Shown: one piece after another, positions 1-7,129 of the stretch
Position numbering within the stretch: the first letter of the stretch is position 1
How the letters are laid out: each line of letters opens with the position of its first letter
Assembly: GCA_027623295.1 (NCBI GenBank)
Contig: JAQBXR010000007.1
Coordinates: forward strand, 1-43,551
DNA length: 43,551 nucleotides
DNA from: Planctomycetota bacterium
GTDB taxonomy: Bacteria > Planctomycetota > UBA1135
Direction: 5' to 3'
Made by a program: the position numbers and the translations under genes
The notes under the pieces: generated by a model
Seen by the model: only the letters and a program-made list of their open reading frames with translations
The model's database searches: none
Told to the model about the DNA's origin: nothing

Positions 1-2
1 TC

Positions 3-113
3 ACGCAGGTGGAGAGGTCCAGGGCCTGTAGCCGTGCGCTGAGTCGGCCAGCGGCGGAACTGGAGAAAGGCGTCTGTGCTTGGATGTATTTTTACAATCA
101 CGAGCGAACGCCT
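3..113 (+). pseudogene. IS3-family transposase (OrfB) C-terminal remnant, plus-strand copy
   Basis: Reading in the frame that starts at 54, the plus strand gives ELEKGVCAWMYFYNHERTP (about 57-113). This resembles the end of the IS3-type integrase domain, where a helix is followed by FYN.ERPH. The normal continuation (PHQ.LGY) is absent and the frame turns into low-complexity serine/arginine codons before a stop near 160. Codons upstream to the window edge stay open apart from nothing recognisable. It overlaps an inverted copy on the other strand. No terminal repeat or intact ORF is visible, so this is a decayed fragment. Identification rests on a short motif only. Confidence 0.45.
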
Positions 114-128
114 TCCTCCAGTTCCGCC
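53..128. repeat. 21-bp imperfect inverted repeat joining the two transposase remnants
   Basis: Positions 53-73 and 108-128 are reverse complements at 20 of 21 bases, separated by 34 bp. Both arms encode the same transposase segment (AELE[K/E]GV), one on each strand. The repeat is therefore better explained as duplicated coding sequence in inverted orientation than as a terminator, although the transcript could form a hairpin. Confidence 0.7.
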
Positions 129-178
129 AGATCAAGATACTCGCGAAGGTAAATATCTTCGTATTTCAAGCTGCGCAC
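102..178 (-). pseudogene. IS3-family transposase (OrfB) remnant, minus-strand copy
   Basis: The minus strand reads R-S-LKYEDIYLREY-LDLAELEEGVR and then a TGA. The motif LKYEDIYL.EY is a hallmark of the C-terminal part of IS3-family OrfB proteins. Only about 24 residues are recognisable; upstream codons (PGV) no longer fit the family. The ELEEGV part is the inverted counterpart of ELEKGV on the plus strand, so the two remnants face each other and overlap. This looks like a fold-back scar after insertion and deletion. What else lay in the element cannot be seen. Confidence 0.5.
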
Positions 179-422
179 CCCTGGTGTTATGGGACGACAG
201 ACATCGTGTTCGATCCCCTCTCGTTTTTGTCACGCCTGACAGTCCTAATCCCTCCGCCAAAGGTTCACCAACTGACCTACCATGGAGTGCTCGCTCCCAG
301 AAGACCAAGGGCCACAGGAATGGGTCCTCCCAACGCCACCCCAGGACCGATCCGCGCGCATCCTTTGATCGGATTTATACCGATGCTGGCCTTTCGATGG
401 CTCGGCGCTAAACGCGCTCGCT
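179..422. other. Intergenic stretch without recognisable gene
   Basis: No reading frame here resembles a protein I know, and the open frames are short and mutually overlapping. Two weak hairpins are visible: arms ccgatc/gatcgg around 347-372, and gctaaa/tttagc at 407-427. The second overlaps the stop codon of the following minus-strand gene and could help end transcription of the glycine operon, but it lacks a U-run on that strand. Confidence 0.4.
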
Positions 423-1106
423 TTAGCGACGGTAAGTGAAAGCATCACTGCCATACTTGGCAGCGGCAATCTCGTTCGCTTGGGTGAGTTCCGTCTCACT
501 CCAAGAGCCTTCCGCGAAGTCATAACCTAAAGCGGCACCGAGTGCTGCAGACAAAGCATTGCGGTCGGGCTCAAAGCCGAGCGCTGCAATCCCAGGGTTC
601 TCAACCGGTTTCTCCAACACGAGGGAACCGTGAAAAAGAATCCAACCGTCTTTACGCCGTGCAGCGCTGCCCAACAATTTGCGCGCGCCAAGAGTGAGAT
701 CGAGCGGAGAGCTGTCCTCGAAACACCAGGCGCTGCCTTGCTTGTCGGAGTGTAAAGCCGACTCCCGACGCAAGGGGACCTCCGCGCCGACTTGGCGTGC
801 GAGTGCTTCACCCAGAGCTTGATGGATGGCGGTCATGGCAGCCGCGGGACCACCGGAGAGTGCATCGACTTCCGGCGCGCACAGCGAGTACGTGAGTTCG
901 GCTTCGTGGAGGATGGCTTTGCCTCCGGTGGAACGGCGCACAACGTCGCAACCGCGAGCGCGGACATGGTCTAAAGGAAGATCAGATGCGGGCTGGAAAT
1001 ATCCGAGTGACAAGGTTGGAGTCGCCCAGCGATAGAAGCGCAAGGTAGGCATTGAGCGGCAAGCTAGTAAGGCTTCGTCGCGCGCCATATTGAGTGCACC
1101 GTGCAA
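423..1106 (-). CDS. Lipoate--protein ligase A family protein (BPL/LPL domain)
   Basis: Attaches or transfers a lipoyl/octanoyl group to the lysine of lipoyl-carrier domains; the family includes LplA and LipM octanoyltransferases. Visible family motifs are GALNMARDEALL at the N-terminus, VVRRSTGGKAILHEAELTYS in the middle (the RRxTGG substrate loop), and G-A-R-K-L-L-G-S-A-A-R-R followed by HGSLVL, where the family's catalytic lysine lies. At 227 residues it is single-domain, without the accessory C-terminal domain of E. coli LplA. The start is uncertain: the frame is open back into gcvPB but has no ATG or GTG, and the TTG used here leaves only six residues before the conserved LNMARDEALL. It is the last gene of the gcv operon, 53 bp after gcvPB, which suggests it lipoylates GcvH. 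Ligase versus octanoyltransferase activity cannot be decided here. Confidence 0.87.
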   Translation of the reverse strand: MHGALNMARDEALLACRSMPTLRFYRWATPTLSLGYFQPASDLPLDHVRARGCDVVRRSTGGKAILHEAELTYSLCAPEVDALSGGPAAAMTAIHQALGEALARQVGAEVPLRRESALHSDKQGSAWCFEDSSPLDLTLGARKLLGSAARRKDGWILFHGSLVLEKPVENPGIAALGFEPDRNALSAALGAALGYDFAEGSWSETELTQANEIAAAKYGSDAFTYRR

Positions 1107-1159
1107 GGCGCCATCTTCAAGACGTCGCCCAGCACGGTGCTGTGAAGGGTGCGGCAGAG

Positions 1160-2617
1160 TTATGCCTCGTGTTGGTAGCGAAGATTTGGATTCTTCACGG
1201 CCTTGGCTTCATCGACACGCGTGACCGGCATGTTGCGCGGTGCTGCGTGCAGGAATTCTTCGCCGGCAATCGCTTCCTTAGCCACTTGAATCATGGCCTC
1301 TGCAAATCCATCTAAGGTTTCACGCGACTCGGTCTCGGTCGGCTCGGCCATGATGGCTTCGTTAATCACGAGCGGGAAGTAAACCGTTGGCGGGTGATAA
1401 CCCAACTCCATCAGGCGCTTGGCGACATCCATGGTGTGAATGCCCGCTTCGCGCATTTCCATGGTCGGACGCGCCACAAATTCGTGCATGCAAATGCGGT
1501 CATGTGGCACGCGCCAATGATCACGCACTTTCACGCGCAAGTAGTTGGCGTTGAGTACGGCGTTCTCCGCAACCCGACGAATGCCGATGGCACCCAACCG
1601 CTTGACGTAAGAATAAGCGCGTAAAAGCACCATGAAGTTGCCATGGAAAGCGCGTACGCGACCAATGCTGGCTTCTGGGGTACGTAAACGATACTTGCCG
1701 TTGGTTTTTACCACTGCAGGAGTCGGCAGGTATTTGGTGAGCTCCTCGGTCACGCAAATCGGGCCGGATCCAGGACCGCCACCACCGTGTGGAGTGGACA
1801 TGGTCTTGTGTAGGTTCAAGTGCATCATGTCGATGCCAAAATCACCCGGACGTGCAATGCCCATGATTGCATTGAAATTTGCACCATCCATGTAAACCTT
1901 GCCGCCGGTTTGGTGGATCAATTCACAAATCTCAGCAATGTTGTCTTCGAACAAACCCAAGGTATTTGGGTTGGTAATCATCATGCCGGCGACGTGATCG
2001 CCAAGATGGGTACGCAGGTCGTCCATGTCGGTCAGACCCATGTCGTCTGACTTTACGCTGACCACTTTGAATCCAGCCAAAGTGCACGATGCCGGGTTGG
2101 TACCGTGTGCACTATCTGGAATCAGAATCGTGCGACGTTTATCTTCGCCTTGTTCGTCTAACCAAGCGCGTAACACCATGAGAGCGGTGAGCTCGCCATG
2201 CGCACCCGCTGCCGGATGCAAGGTAACGCCGGGAAGTCCAGTTGCTTCCCCAAGGTCGGCAGCCAGGTCGTGCATGACCTTTAAGGCGCCTTGCACCGAG
2301 CTGTCGTCTTGCAGCGGATGTAAACCACTCCAAGCCCCTTGCCCAGCAATCGCTTCGTTCACCAATGGGTTGTACTTCATGGTGCACGAGCCCAACGGAT
2401 AGAAGTTGGTGCTAATCGCGTAGTTGCGCTGACTCAAGCGGGTGAAGTGACGCACCAAATCAAGTTCGCCCATTTCGGGCCAAGCGACCGGCTTTTCGCG
2501 AAGTTCTTCACGCGGGAGTCCGGCGGTGGCTAGGGAACGATCGGCTCCAGGAGTGCGCACCGTACGACGCCCTGGCCGTGAATCTTCAAACAACAAGTTG
2601 ACGGGGGTAAGTCTCAT
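1160..2617 (-). CDS. gcvPB: Glycine dehydrogenase (decarboxylating) subunit 2
   Basis: PLP-binding half of the two-subunit P-protein. It decarboxylates glycine and passes the aminomethyl group to lipoylated GcvH. The protein has 485 residues when started at MRLTPVNLLFE, a typical start for this subunit. Conserved features are STNFYPLGSCTMKYNP (about 70-84), the PDSAHGTNPAS loop (about 168-177), the D-G-A-N-F-N-A cofactor aspartate region, and the Schiff-base lysine in NLHKTMSTPHGGGGPG (Lys271). An open frame extends upstream but overlaps gcvPA heavily. The ATG at 2615-2617 overlaps the gcvPA stop by four bases (ATGA), a sign of translational coupling. Confidence 0.97.
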   Translation of the reverse strand: MRLTPVNLLFEDSRPGRRTVRTPGADRSLATAGLPREELREKPVAWPEMGELDLVRHFTRLSQRNYAISTNFYPLGSCTMKYNPLVNEAIAGQGAWSGLHPLQDDSSVQGALKVMHDLAADLGEATGLPGVTLHPAAGAHGELTALMVLRAWLDEQGEDKRRTILIPDSAHGTNPASCTLAGFKVVSVKSDDMGLTDMDDLRTHLGDHVAGMMITNPNTLGLFEDNIAEICELIHQTGGKVYMDGANFNAIMGIARPGDFGIDMMHLNLHKTMSTPHGGGGPGSGPICVTEELTKYLPTPAVVKTNGKYRLRTPEASIGRVRAFHGNFMVLLRAYSYVKRLGAIGIRRVAENAVLNANYLRVKVRDHWRVPHDRICMHEFVARPTMEMREAGIHTMDVAKRLMELGYHPPTVYFPLVINEAIMAEPTETESRETLDGFAEAMIQVAKEAIAGEEFLHAAPRNMPVTRVDEAKAVKNPNLRYQHEA

Positions 2618-3966
2618 CGTGCAACCTCCTGCTGCAATACTGTGGCAGCAATACGTCCAAGGCGTATCAAGTCTTCTGGTAACGTTCGTTCGGTGCAAGC
2701 CATGGTGAAGACATCTTCCATGCCTGGGTAATCGCGCCCCATAGGGATCACGCCGAAGAGTCCTTCATCCTTTAAGGCCCTTTTGAACTGAAGAACTTGA
2801 TCTTCACTGTCAGCGCGGAAGGCGACTTCGTTGAAGAAGGCTGCATCCGGGAAGGCGCGACTAAAACCGGCCTGTTTCAAAATTCCGACCATTTCCAATG
2901 CACGTTGACGGGATACGCAAGCGACCTCTTCCAGACCTTCTGGTCCAAGTGCCGCCATGTGCATGCAGCCGCGCAAAGCAATCAATGCATTGTTGGTGCA
3001 GATGTTGGATGTGGCCTTTTCGCGACGAATGTGCTGCTCTCGCGTTTGGAAAGCTAAAGTGAAGGCGCGTTTGCCTTCGGTGTCTTCCGAGATGCCTACC
3101 AATCGGCCGGGCAACTTACGCACTGCTTTCAGCGAAGCAGCGAAGAATCCAAAGCTTGGTCCGCCGTAACCCAGCGGTACTCCCAAACTCTGTCCATCAC
3201 CGACCACAATGTCGAAACCCTGCTCGCCTGGCGACTTCAAGAGCCCCATGGACACTGGGTAAATCGATGCGACCGAATAGGCCTTCACCGCTTTGGCGAT
3301 GGCAACCACAGGGGCCATGGATTCCACGTTGCCCAAGTAGTTCGGTTGTTGCACCATGACCGCAGCGGTTTGGTCGTCGACCAAGTCGCCCCAATCGGTC
3401 ACTCCATTCTTCAGTGGAGCTTCCACAACTTCCGCATCGATGTGCTTCAAATAAGTCATTATGGTGGCGCGGGCATGTGGATGCATGCCGGCAGAAACCA
3501 CAACTTTGCTTCTACCCGTGGCATTCATCGCCATCAGCGCAGCTTCTGCAGCAGCCGAAGCGCCGTCATACATGGAAGCATTGGCAACTTCACAACCACA
3601 AAGATCCGCGATCATGGTTTGGAACTCGTAGATCCACTGCAAGGTACCCTGCGAACACTCCGGTTGGTACGGGGTGTAGGAGGTCAAGAACTCCGTGCGC
3701 TGCATTAAATGGTCGACGAGCGCCGGCCAGGCGTGATCGTAAAAACCACCGCCGAGGAAACACGCGCCAGCTGCAGGCGTGTTTTCGGCACCAAGGTTGG
3801 CAAGGTGACGTTGCAGCTGTTCCTCATTGAGGCCGGGATCGATGGCGAGGTCGCGGTCGAGAAGTTGATCCTGCGGAAGCGAATCGAACAGTTCTCGTAC
3901 CGAACCCACGCCGACTTCAGCGAGCATGGCTTCGCGGTCGGCATCGGAGTTCTGGATATAGGGCAT
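2614..3966 (-). CDS. gcvPA: Glycine dehydrogenase (decarboxylating) subunit 1
   Basis: N-terminal half of the split P-protein, 450 residues, the usual length. It begins MPYIQNSDADREAML and shows the family stretches SYTPYQPECSQGTLQ, MYDGASAAAEA and GDGQSLGVPLGYGGP. It partners with GcvPB to form the active decarboxylase. It starts 20 bp after the gcvH stop and overlaps gcvPB by four bases, so the two subunits are probably made in fixed ratio. Nothing appears missing or damaged. Confidence 0.97.
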   Translation of the reverse strand: MPYIQNSDADREAMLAEVGVGSVRELFDSLPQDQLLDRDLAIDPGLNEEQLQRHLANLGAENTPAAGACFLGGGFYDHAWPALVDHLMQRTEFLTSYTPYQPECSQGTLQWIYEFQTMIADLCGCEVANASMYDGASAAAEAALMAMNATGRSKVVVSAGMHPHARATIMTYLKHIDAEVVEAPLKNGVTDWGDLVDDQTAAVMVQQPNYLGNVESMAPVVAIAKAVKAYSVASIYPVSMGLLKSPGEQGFDIVVGDGQSLGVPLGYGGPSFGFFAASLKAVRKLPGRLVGISEDTEGKRAFTLAFQTREQHIRREKATSNICTNNALIALRGCMHMAALGPEGLEEVACVSRQRALEMVGILKQAGFSRAFPDAAFFNEVAFRADSEDQVLQFKRALKDEGLFGVIPMGRDYPGMEDVFTMACTERTLPEDLIRLGRIAATVLQQEVAR

Positions 3967-3986
3967 ATTTAGCTAGGGGACGATGT

Positions 3987-4370
3987 TTAGCTTTCAGAGG
4001 CAACCACTTCTTCGTAAGCAGCAGCGTTTTTAAGACCACTGAGAGCATCAGGGCCGGAAACTTTGACTTTGATCAACCATCCGCCGTTTAGCGCATCGTT
4101 TTGCAGAGCCTCGAGATCATCTGGGAGGCCATCATTGGTTTCGACGACTTCGCCAGCGACAGGGGAGTTGACGTCGGAAACCGCTTTTACGGATTCCACT
4201 TCGCCGAAGGCTTCACCTCTTTCCAAGGTACGGCCGACATCGGGCAGGTCTAAGTAAACCAATTCGCCGAGTTGCTCCACGGCGAAATCGGTAATGCCGA
4301 TGGTCGCAATGTCGCCATCAAGTTTGGCCCACTCGTGGCTGTCGAGGTAAGAACGGTCTTCAGGTCGCAT
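3987..4370 (-). CDS. gcvH: Glycine cleavage system H protein
   Basis: Small lipoyl carrier (127 residues) that shuttles the aminomethyl group between the P, T and L proteins. The lipoylation site is Lys62 within GEVESVKAVSDVNSPV, the standard H-protein motif. The N-terminus SHEWAKLDGD and the segment GITDFAVEQLGELVYLDLP are also typical. It sits 21 bp after gcvT and 20 bp before gcvPA in the same operon. No gene for the L protein (lipoamide dehydrogenase) lies in this window; that subunit is usually shared with other complexes. Confidence 0.97.
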   Translation of the reverse strand: MRPEDRSYLDSHEWAKLDGDIATIGITDFAVEQLGELVYLDLPDVGRTLERGEAFGEVESVKAVSDVNSPVAGEVVETNDGLPDDLEALQNDALNGGWLIKVKVSGPDALSGLKNAAAYEEVVASES

Positions 4371-4391
4371 GTGTTTTCAGGTAGTAAGTGG

Positions 4392-5483
4392 TTAGCCGCG
4401 CGAGTTGTGCGCGACGAAAGGCATAGCGGAACGTTCGACGGGCAGCTGCTTGCCGCGGTAGTCGACAGTGAAAGCGCCATCAACGCCTTTCTTGATGTAG
4501 CCGGTTGCGATGGGGCGGTCGAGCGTTGCGGAGTAAACCCCACTGCAAATCTCGCCAACTTCCTCGCCATCGCAGAAAATCGCATAACCCTCACGTGGCA
4601 CGCGTTTTTCCGCAGTAAATCCAGCTAGTTCGATGGTGGGTTCATCCATGGCGCGCAAGGCATCGCCGCCGACGAACTCACGGGTCTTCCATCCCTTGAT
4701 GGCAAAGCGCAGCCCGGCATCGAGCGGCGTGATTTTTTCGTGAATCTCGTGACCGTACAGCGCAAGGCAGGCTTCCAGGCGCAAAACATCGCGCGAGCCA
4801 AGGCCGACTGGTGCGGCGCCGAGTTCCAGTAGCTTTTCCCACACGGGAACAATTTGTTCCGCGGCGACGAAGATTTCATAGCCGTGTTCGCCGGTGTATC
4901 CGGTGCGCGCGATGAAAAGGTCACCCCAAGGGGAGGGGATTTGCCCCAAGTCGAGGAAGGCAGGGCAAAAATCACTGCCGCCACCGCTCAACTCCGCCAA
5001 AATCTTGTGCGCATGAGGTCCTTGGATGGCCAAAATGCCACCACCATCTTCCGTGAGGTCACAACATTCGGTCTGATCGAGGCGGCTAGTCAGAATTTCC
5101 CAGTCCCGATGCCGATTTGCCGCGTTTAACACCATGAAAATCTCGTCTTCATCGGTGCGATAGGTGATGAGATCGTCCATGATTCCGCCATCGTCCTGCA
5201 GGATCATGGTGTAGCGCGCCTTGCCGACGGGCTGATCCATGATGGCCCCACCTAATGCAGCGTCCAATTCTGCTGCTGCTTGGGGGCCCTTGAAGAGGAA
5301 ACGCGCCATGTGGGAGACATCGAACAAGCCAGCGGTGGTGCGCACGGCGCGGGATTCACCCAGGATAGAGCCGTAATCCAGCGGCATTTTCCAGCCAGCA
5401 AAGGGGACCATTTTGGCGCCCAGACCCTCGTGATTACTCGCGAGAGGGGTCTGGAGGATGGTTTCAGAGGAGGATGTAGCCAT
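4392..5483 (-). CDS. gcvT: Aminomethyltransferase (glycine cleavage T protein)
   Basis: Transfers the methylene group from aminomethyl-GcvH to tetrahydrofolate, releasing ammonia. With the ATG at 5481-5483 (MATSSSETILQTPLASNHEG) it has 363 residues, the normal family length; a longer open frame runs back into the riboswitch and is not needed. Family features are KMVPFAGWKMPLDYGS, GLFDVSHMARF, ARTGYTGEHGYEIF and GLGSRDVLRLEACLALYGHE. It is the first gene of the operon, directly after the terminator hairpin of a glycine riboswitch. No strong Shine-Dalgarno sequence is seen before the ATG. Confidence 0.96.
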   Translation of the reverse strand: MATSSSETILQTPLASNHEGLGAKMVPFAGWKMPLDYGSILGESRAVRTTAGLFDVSHMARFLFKGPQAAAELDAALGGAIMDQPVGKARYTMILQDDGGIMDDLITYRTDEDEIFMVLNAANRHRDWEILTSRLDQTECCDLTEDGGGILAIQGPHAHKILAELSGGGSDFCPAFLDLGQIPSPWGDLFIARTGYTGEHGYEIFVAAEQIVPVWEKLLELGAAPVGLGSRDVLRLEACLALYGHEIHEKITPLDAGLRFAIKGWKTREFVGGDALRAMDEPTIELAGFTAEKRVPREGYAIFCDGEEVGEICSGVYSATLDRPIATGYIKKGVDGAFTVDYRGKQLPVERSAMPFVAHNSRG

Positions 5484-5490
5484 GGAAAAC

Positions 5491-5519
5491 GAAAAAAGGA
5501 CGCCATGGGAGGGCGTCCT
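5491..5519 (-). terminator. Intrinsic terminator of the glycine riboswitch expression platform
   Basis: On the minus strand an 8-bp perfect stem (5497-5504 with 5512-5519) with a 7-nt loop is followed by a run of six U. It lies between the aptamer and the gcvT start, only eight bases from the ATG. This is the layout of a transcriptional switch in which glycine binding would be expected to prevent termination. Confidence 0.88.
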
Positions 5520-5634
5520 GTCTGGGTCGGGATGACGATTCAGGGTCCGTCGGGCTGTAGTCCATTTACCTGAGAGATTGGCTGCCAATGCAGTTTGCCC
5601 CTTCGGTGCCGGTTAACCGGACTCTCCCACAGCC
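5520..5634 (-). promoter_or_regulatory. Glycine riboswitch (single aptamer)
   Basis: The minus strand carries the glycine aptamer signature: GGGAGAG, then GGCACCGAAGGGGCAAA, then AATCTCTCAGGTAAA with a GGAC just after it. The closing stem GGCTGT/ACAGCC lies at 5629-5634 and 5553-5558. Only one aptamer is visible, whereas many glycine riboswitches are tandem. It precedes gcvT and a terminator, so it most likely turns the glycine cleavage operon on when glycine is abundant, as established for this class. The aptamer itself is 5553-5634 and the remainder links it to the terminator. Confidence 0.93.
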
Positions 5635-5800
5635 GTCTTGCGGGATGATATTCTCCCGCCCCCGCTGATTTTGGTCAAGGAAGGGGGAAGGCATATGGCT
5701 GGAAACTCTGATTTAGTCAGGCGGCGACTCCGCGGCCGAAATCGCTTGCCTCCCAAACCGGCAAAATCAGAGCTACCAAAAAGCAATGTCCGACTTCCCA
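5635..5800. other. Divergent upstream region between gcv operon and rpmB
   Basis: No gene is seen. On the minus strand a small hairpin (cggga/tcccg, about 5641-5658) sits just upstream of the aptamer. A TTGACC (5673-5678) and TATCAT (5645-5650) could be promoter elements for gcvT, but the 22-bp spacing is too long to be convincing. A perfect 9-bp inverted repeat (ctctgattt at 5706-5714, aaatcagag at 5764-5772) spans the middle and is of unknown meaning. Confidence 0.35.
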
Positions 5801-5829
5801 TTGACGAGGATTGAGTCCTCTCTTAGAAT
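5801..5829 (+). promoter_or_regulatory. Sigma-70-type promoter of rpmB
   Basis: A TTGACG (-35, 5801-5806) and TAGAAT (-10, 5824-5829) are separated by exactly 17 bp. The predicted start site leaves a short leader of about 35 nt before the rpmB ATG at 5871. This is the best match to the consensus in the window. Confidence 0.75.
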
Positions 5830-5870
5830 ATTCGGCCCGATTGACCCCGGTAAGTGGTCAAAAAAAAATC

Positions 5871-6179
5871 ATGGCACGACGTTGCGAAGTAACAGGTAAA
5901 GGCACTAAGGCTGGCAAGAGTATTGCCCGTCGCGGTTTGCCTAAAAAGAAAGGTGGTGTTGGTCTTAAAACGACCGGCCACACGAAGCGGAAGTTCAAGT
6001 CGAACATCCAAAAGCTTCGTGTATTGCTGCCCAATGGCAGCGTACGCCGCATGAGGTTGGCGACTTCGGTGATTAAGCGAGGCGAAATCAGCATCATGCT
6101 TGATGGCCGTATGCAGGCCATACCTTTGGTCAAAGCATTGCGCGGACGCAACCGCGAGTTCAGCAAGATCAGCTCTTAA
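5871..6179 (+). CDS. rpmB: Large ribosomal subunit protein bL28
   Basis: Component of the 50S ribosomal subunit. The start MARRCEVTGKGTKAG is the usual bL28 N-terminus, followed by the basic segment HTKRKFKSNIQKLRVLLPNG. The protein has 102 residues, longer than the roughly 78 of E. coli because of the C-terminal part. The ATG at 5871 is chosen over an upstream in-frame codon at 5811 because it matches the family start and lies after the promoter. It is a monocistronic unit, with its own promoter and a strong terminator. Confidence 0.95.
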   Translation: MARRCEVTGKGTKAGKSIARRGLPKKKGGVGLKTTGHTKRKFKSNIQKLRVLLPNGSVRRMRLATSVIKRGEISIMLDGRMQAIPLVKALRGRNREFSKISS

Positions 6180-6200
6180 ACGCTTTCGAGCGTCTTCCTT

Positions 6201-6249
6201 ATTCTCCCGGAAACCAATTCTTCCTGATTTCCGGGAGAATTTTTATTTT
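6201..6249 (+). terminator. Rho-independent terminator after rpmB
   Basis: A 13-bp perfect stem (6201-6213 with 6228-6240) is followed by TTTTATTTT. It starts about 20 bp after the rpmB stop. Confidence 0.93.
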
Positions 6250-6372
6250 GTCCGCCGATGGGAGATAAACAAGCACCACATGTCGTAGGCATTGGGTGTT
6301 GTTTTCTCTCGACGTTCCCACATGTTTAGCCACAGGGTTCGTTGTTTCTCTGGATCCAGAAACGGAGTCAAG

Positions 6373-6675
6373 ATGGCTGCAAGAAAAAAAGCTACTAAAA
6401 AGAAGGCCGCTAAAAAGGCCACTGCACCTAAGGTCACTAAGAAGGCCCCTAAGAAGAAGGTAGCCAAGAAGACGGCAACCAAGAAGAAGGTAGCCAAGAA
6501 GACGGCAACCAAGAAAAAGGTAGCCAAGAAAAAGGTCGCCAAGAAAAAGGTCGCCAAGAAAAAGGTAGCCAAGAAAAAGGTAGCCAAGAAAAAGGTAGCC
6601 AAGAAAAAGGTCGCCAAGAAAAAGGTCGCCAAGAAAAAGGTCGCCAAGAAAAAGACTACGCGTAAGAAGCGCTGA
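6373..6675 (+). CDS. Lysine-repeat histone H1-like DNA-binding protein
   Basis: A 100-residue protein made almost entirely of Lys, Ala, Val and Thr, with repeats of KKKVA. It begins [19 protein letters not shown] and ends in TTRKKR. The composition matches bacterial histone H1-like tails (Hc1/AlgP/BpH1-type), which bind and compact DNA non-specifically; that role is inferred from composition alone. There is no hydrophobic core and the protein is presumably disordered. The ATG at 6373 is chosen because the sequence upstream in frame is not lysine-rich. The antisense frame (repeated F-F-L-A-T) is only a shadow. The HU gene follows at 6803. Confidence 0.82.
   Translation: MAARKKATKKKAAKKATAPKVTKKAPKKKVAKKTATKKKVAKKTATKKKVAKKKVAKKKVAKKKVAKKKVAKKKVAKKKVAKKKVAKKKVAKKKTTRKKR
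6451..6660 (+). repeat. In-frame tandem repeat inside the histone-like gene
   Basis: Two identical 30-bp units (6451-6480 and 6481-6510) are followed by nine consecutive 15-bp units (6511-6645) and a tenth degenerate one. The 15-bp units differ only at one wobble position (GTA or GTC for valine). Such near-identity suggests recent expansion by slippage or unequal exchange; every unit keeps the frame. Confidence 0.92.
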
Positions 6676-6730
6676 GCTTTGCCCTCAAAGCTAAGGTCTG
6701 CAAGGAAGTCTTAAATCCTTGACGAATCAC

Positions 6731-6765
6731 CTGGCCCCGGACACGATGTACTTGTCTGGGGCCAG
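6731..6765 (+). terminator. Stem-loop between the histone-like gene and HU
   Basis: A 13-bp stem (6731-6743 with 6753-6765, one non-Watson-Crick G/T-type position) lies about 55 bp after the lysine-repeat gene. It is followed by CCCTTAAA rather than a U-run. It may be a weak terminator, an attenuator, or an RNA-stabilising structure in the HU leader. Confidence 0.45.
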
Positions 6766-6802
6766 TCCCTTAAACACCCATTCCGCCTCCCCCAAACCTG
6801 AC

Positions 6803-7075
6803 ATGAATAAACGCGAACTCGTCGAAGCTGTCTGCGAACAACTTCAAACCACTAAGACTGCTGCTGAAGAGACCGTCAACGTGGTTCTGAAAGCAATCCA
6901 AGATGGCGTCAAAGGTGACAACCAAGTCTCTGTTGCAGGTTTCGGTACCTGGAGTATGCGGCAACGTGCTGCACGCACCGGCCGCAACCCACAAACTGGT
7001 GAACCTATGCAAATCAAGGCAAGCACTAGCGTTGGCTTTAAGCCCGCGAAAGCCTGGAAGGATTCGCTGAATTAA
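6803..7075 (+). CDS. HU-family DNA-binding protein
   Basis: Nucleoid-associated DNA-bending protein of 90 residues. It starts MNKRELVEAVCEQLQTTKTA, has the beta-arm entry VAGFGTWSMRQRAARTGRNP and the arm tip NPQTGEPMQIKA, and ends with FKPAKAWKDSLN. These match HU/IHF. The ATG at 6803 gives the canonical MNK start; an upstream ATG at 6719 precedes the stem-loop and is unlikely. It lies directly after the lysine-repeat protein, pairing two chromatin proteins, and ends with a strong terminator. Confidence 0.94.
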   Translation: MNKRELVEAVCEQLQTTKTAAEETVNVVLKAIQDGVKGDNQVSVAGFGTWSMRQRAARTGRNPQTGEPMQIKASTSVGFKPAKAWKDSLN

Positions 7076-7090
7076 GTAGCGATTTTTCTC

Positions 7091-7129
7091 AAGCCTGCCC
7101 TTTGTTTAGCAAGGTGGCAGGCTTTTTTT
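7091..7129 (+). terminator. Rho-independent terminator after the HU gene
   Basis: A 9-bp perfect stem (7091-7099 with 7116-7124) is followed by a run of seven T. It reaches the end of convergent metG, whose stop codon begins at 7128. Confidence 0.92.

Noticed and set aside
6243..6647. Minus-strand frame encoding a strikingly repetitive Phe/Leu/Ala/Thr protein
   Set aside because: It is the exact antisense of the lysine-repeat gene; its hydrophobic repeat follows from the reverse complement of KKKVA codons, and it starts and ends in non-coding sequence.
6451..6660. Possible CRISPR-like or regulatory tandem repeat
   Set aside because: Units are contiguous without spacers, 15 bp long, and in frame within a coding sequence.
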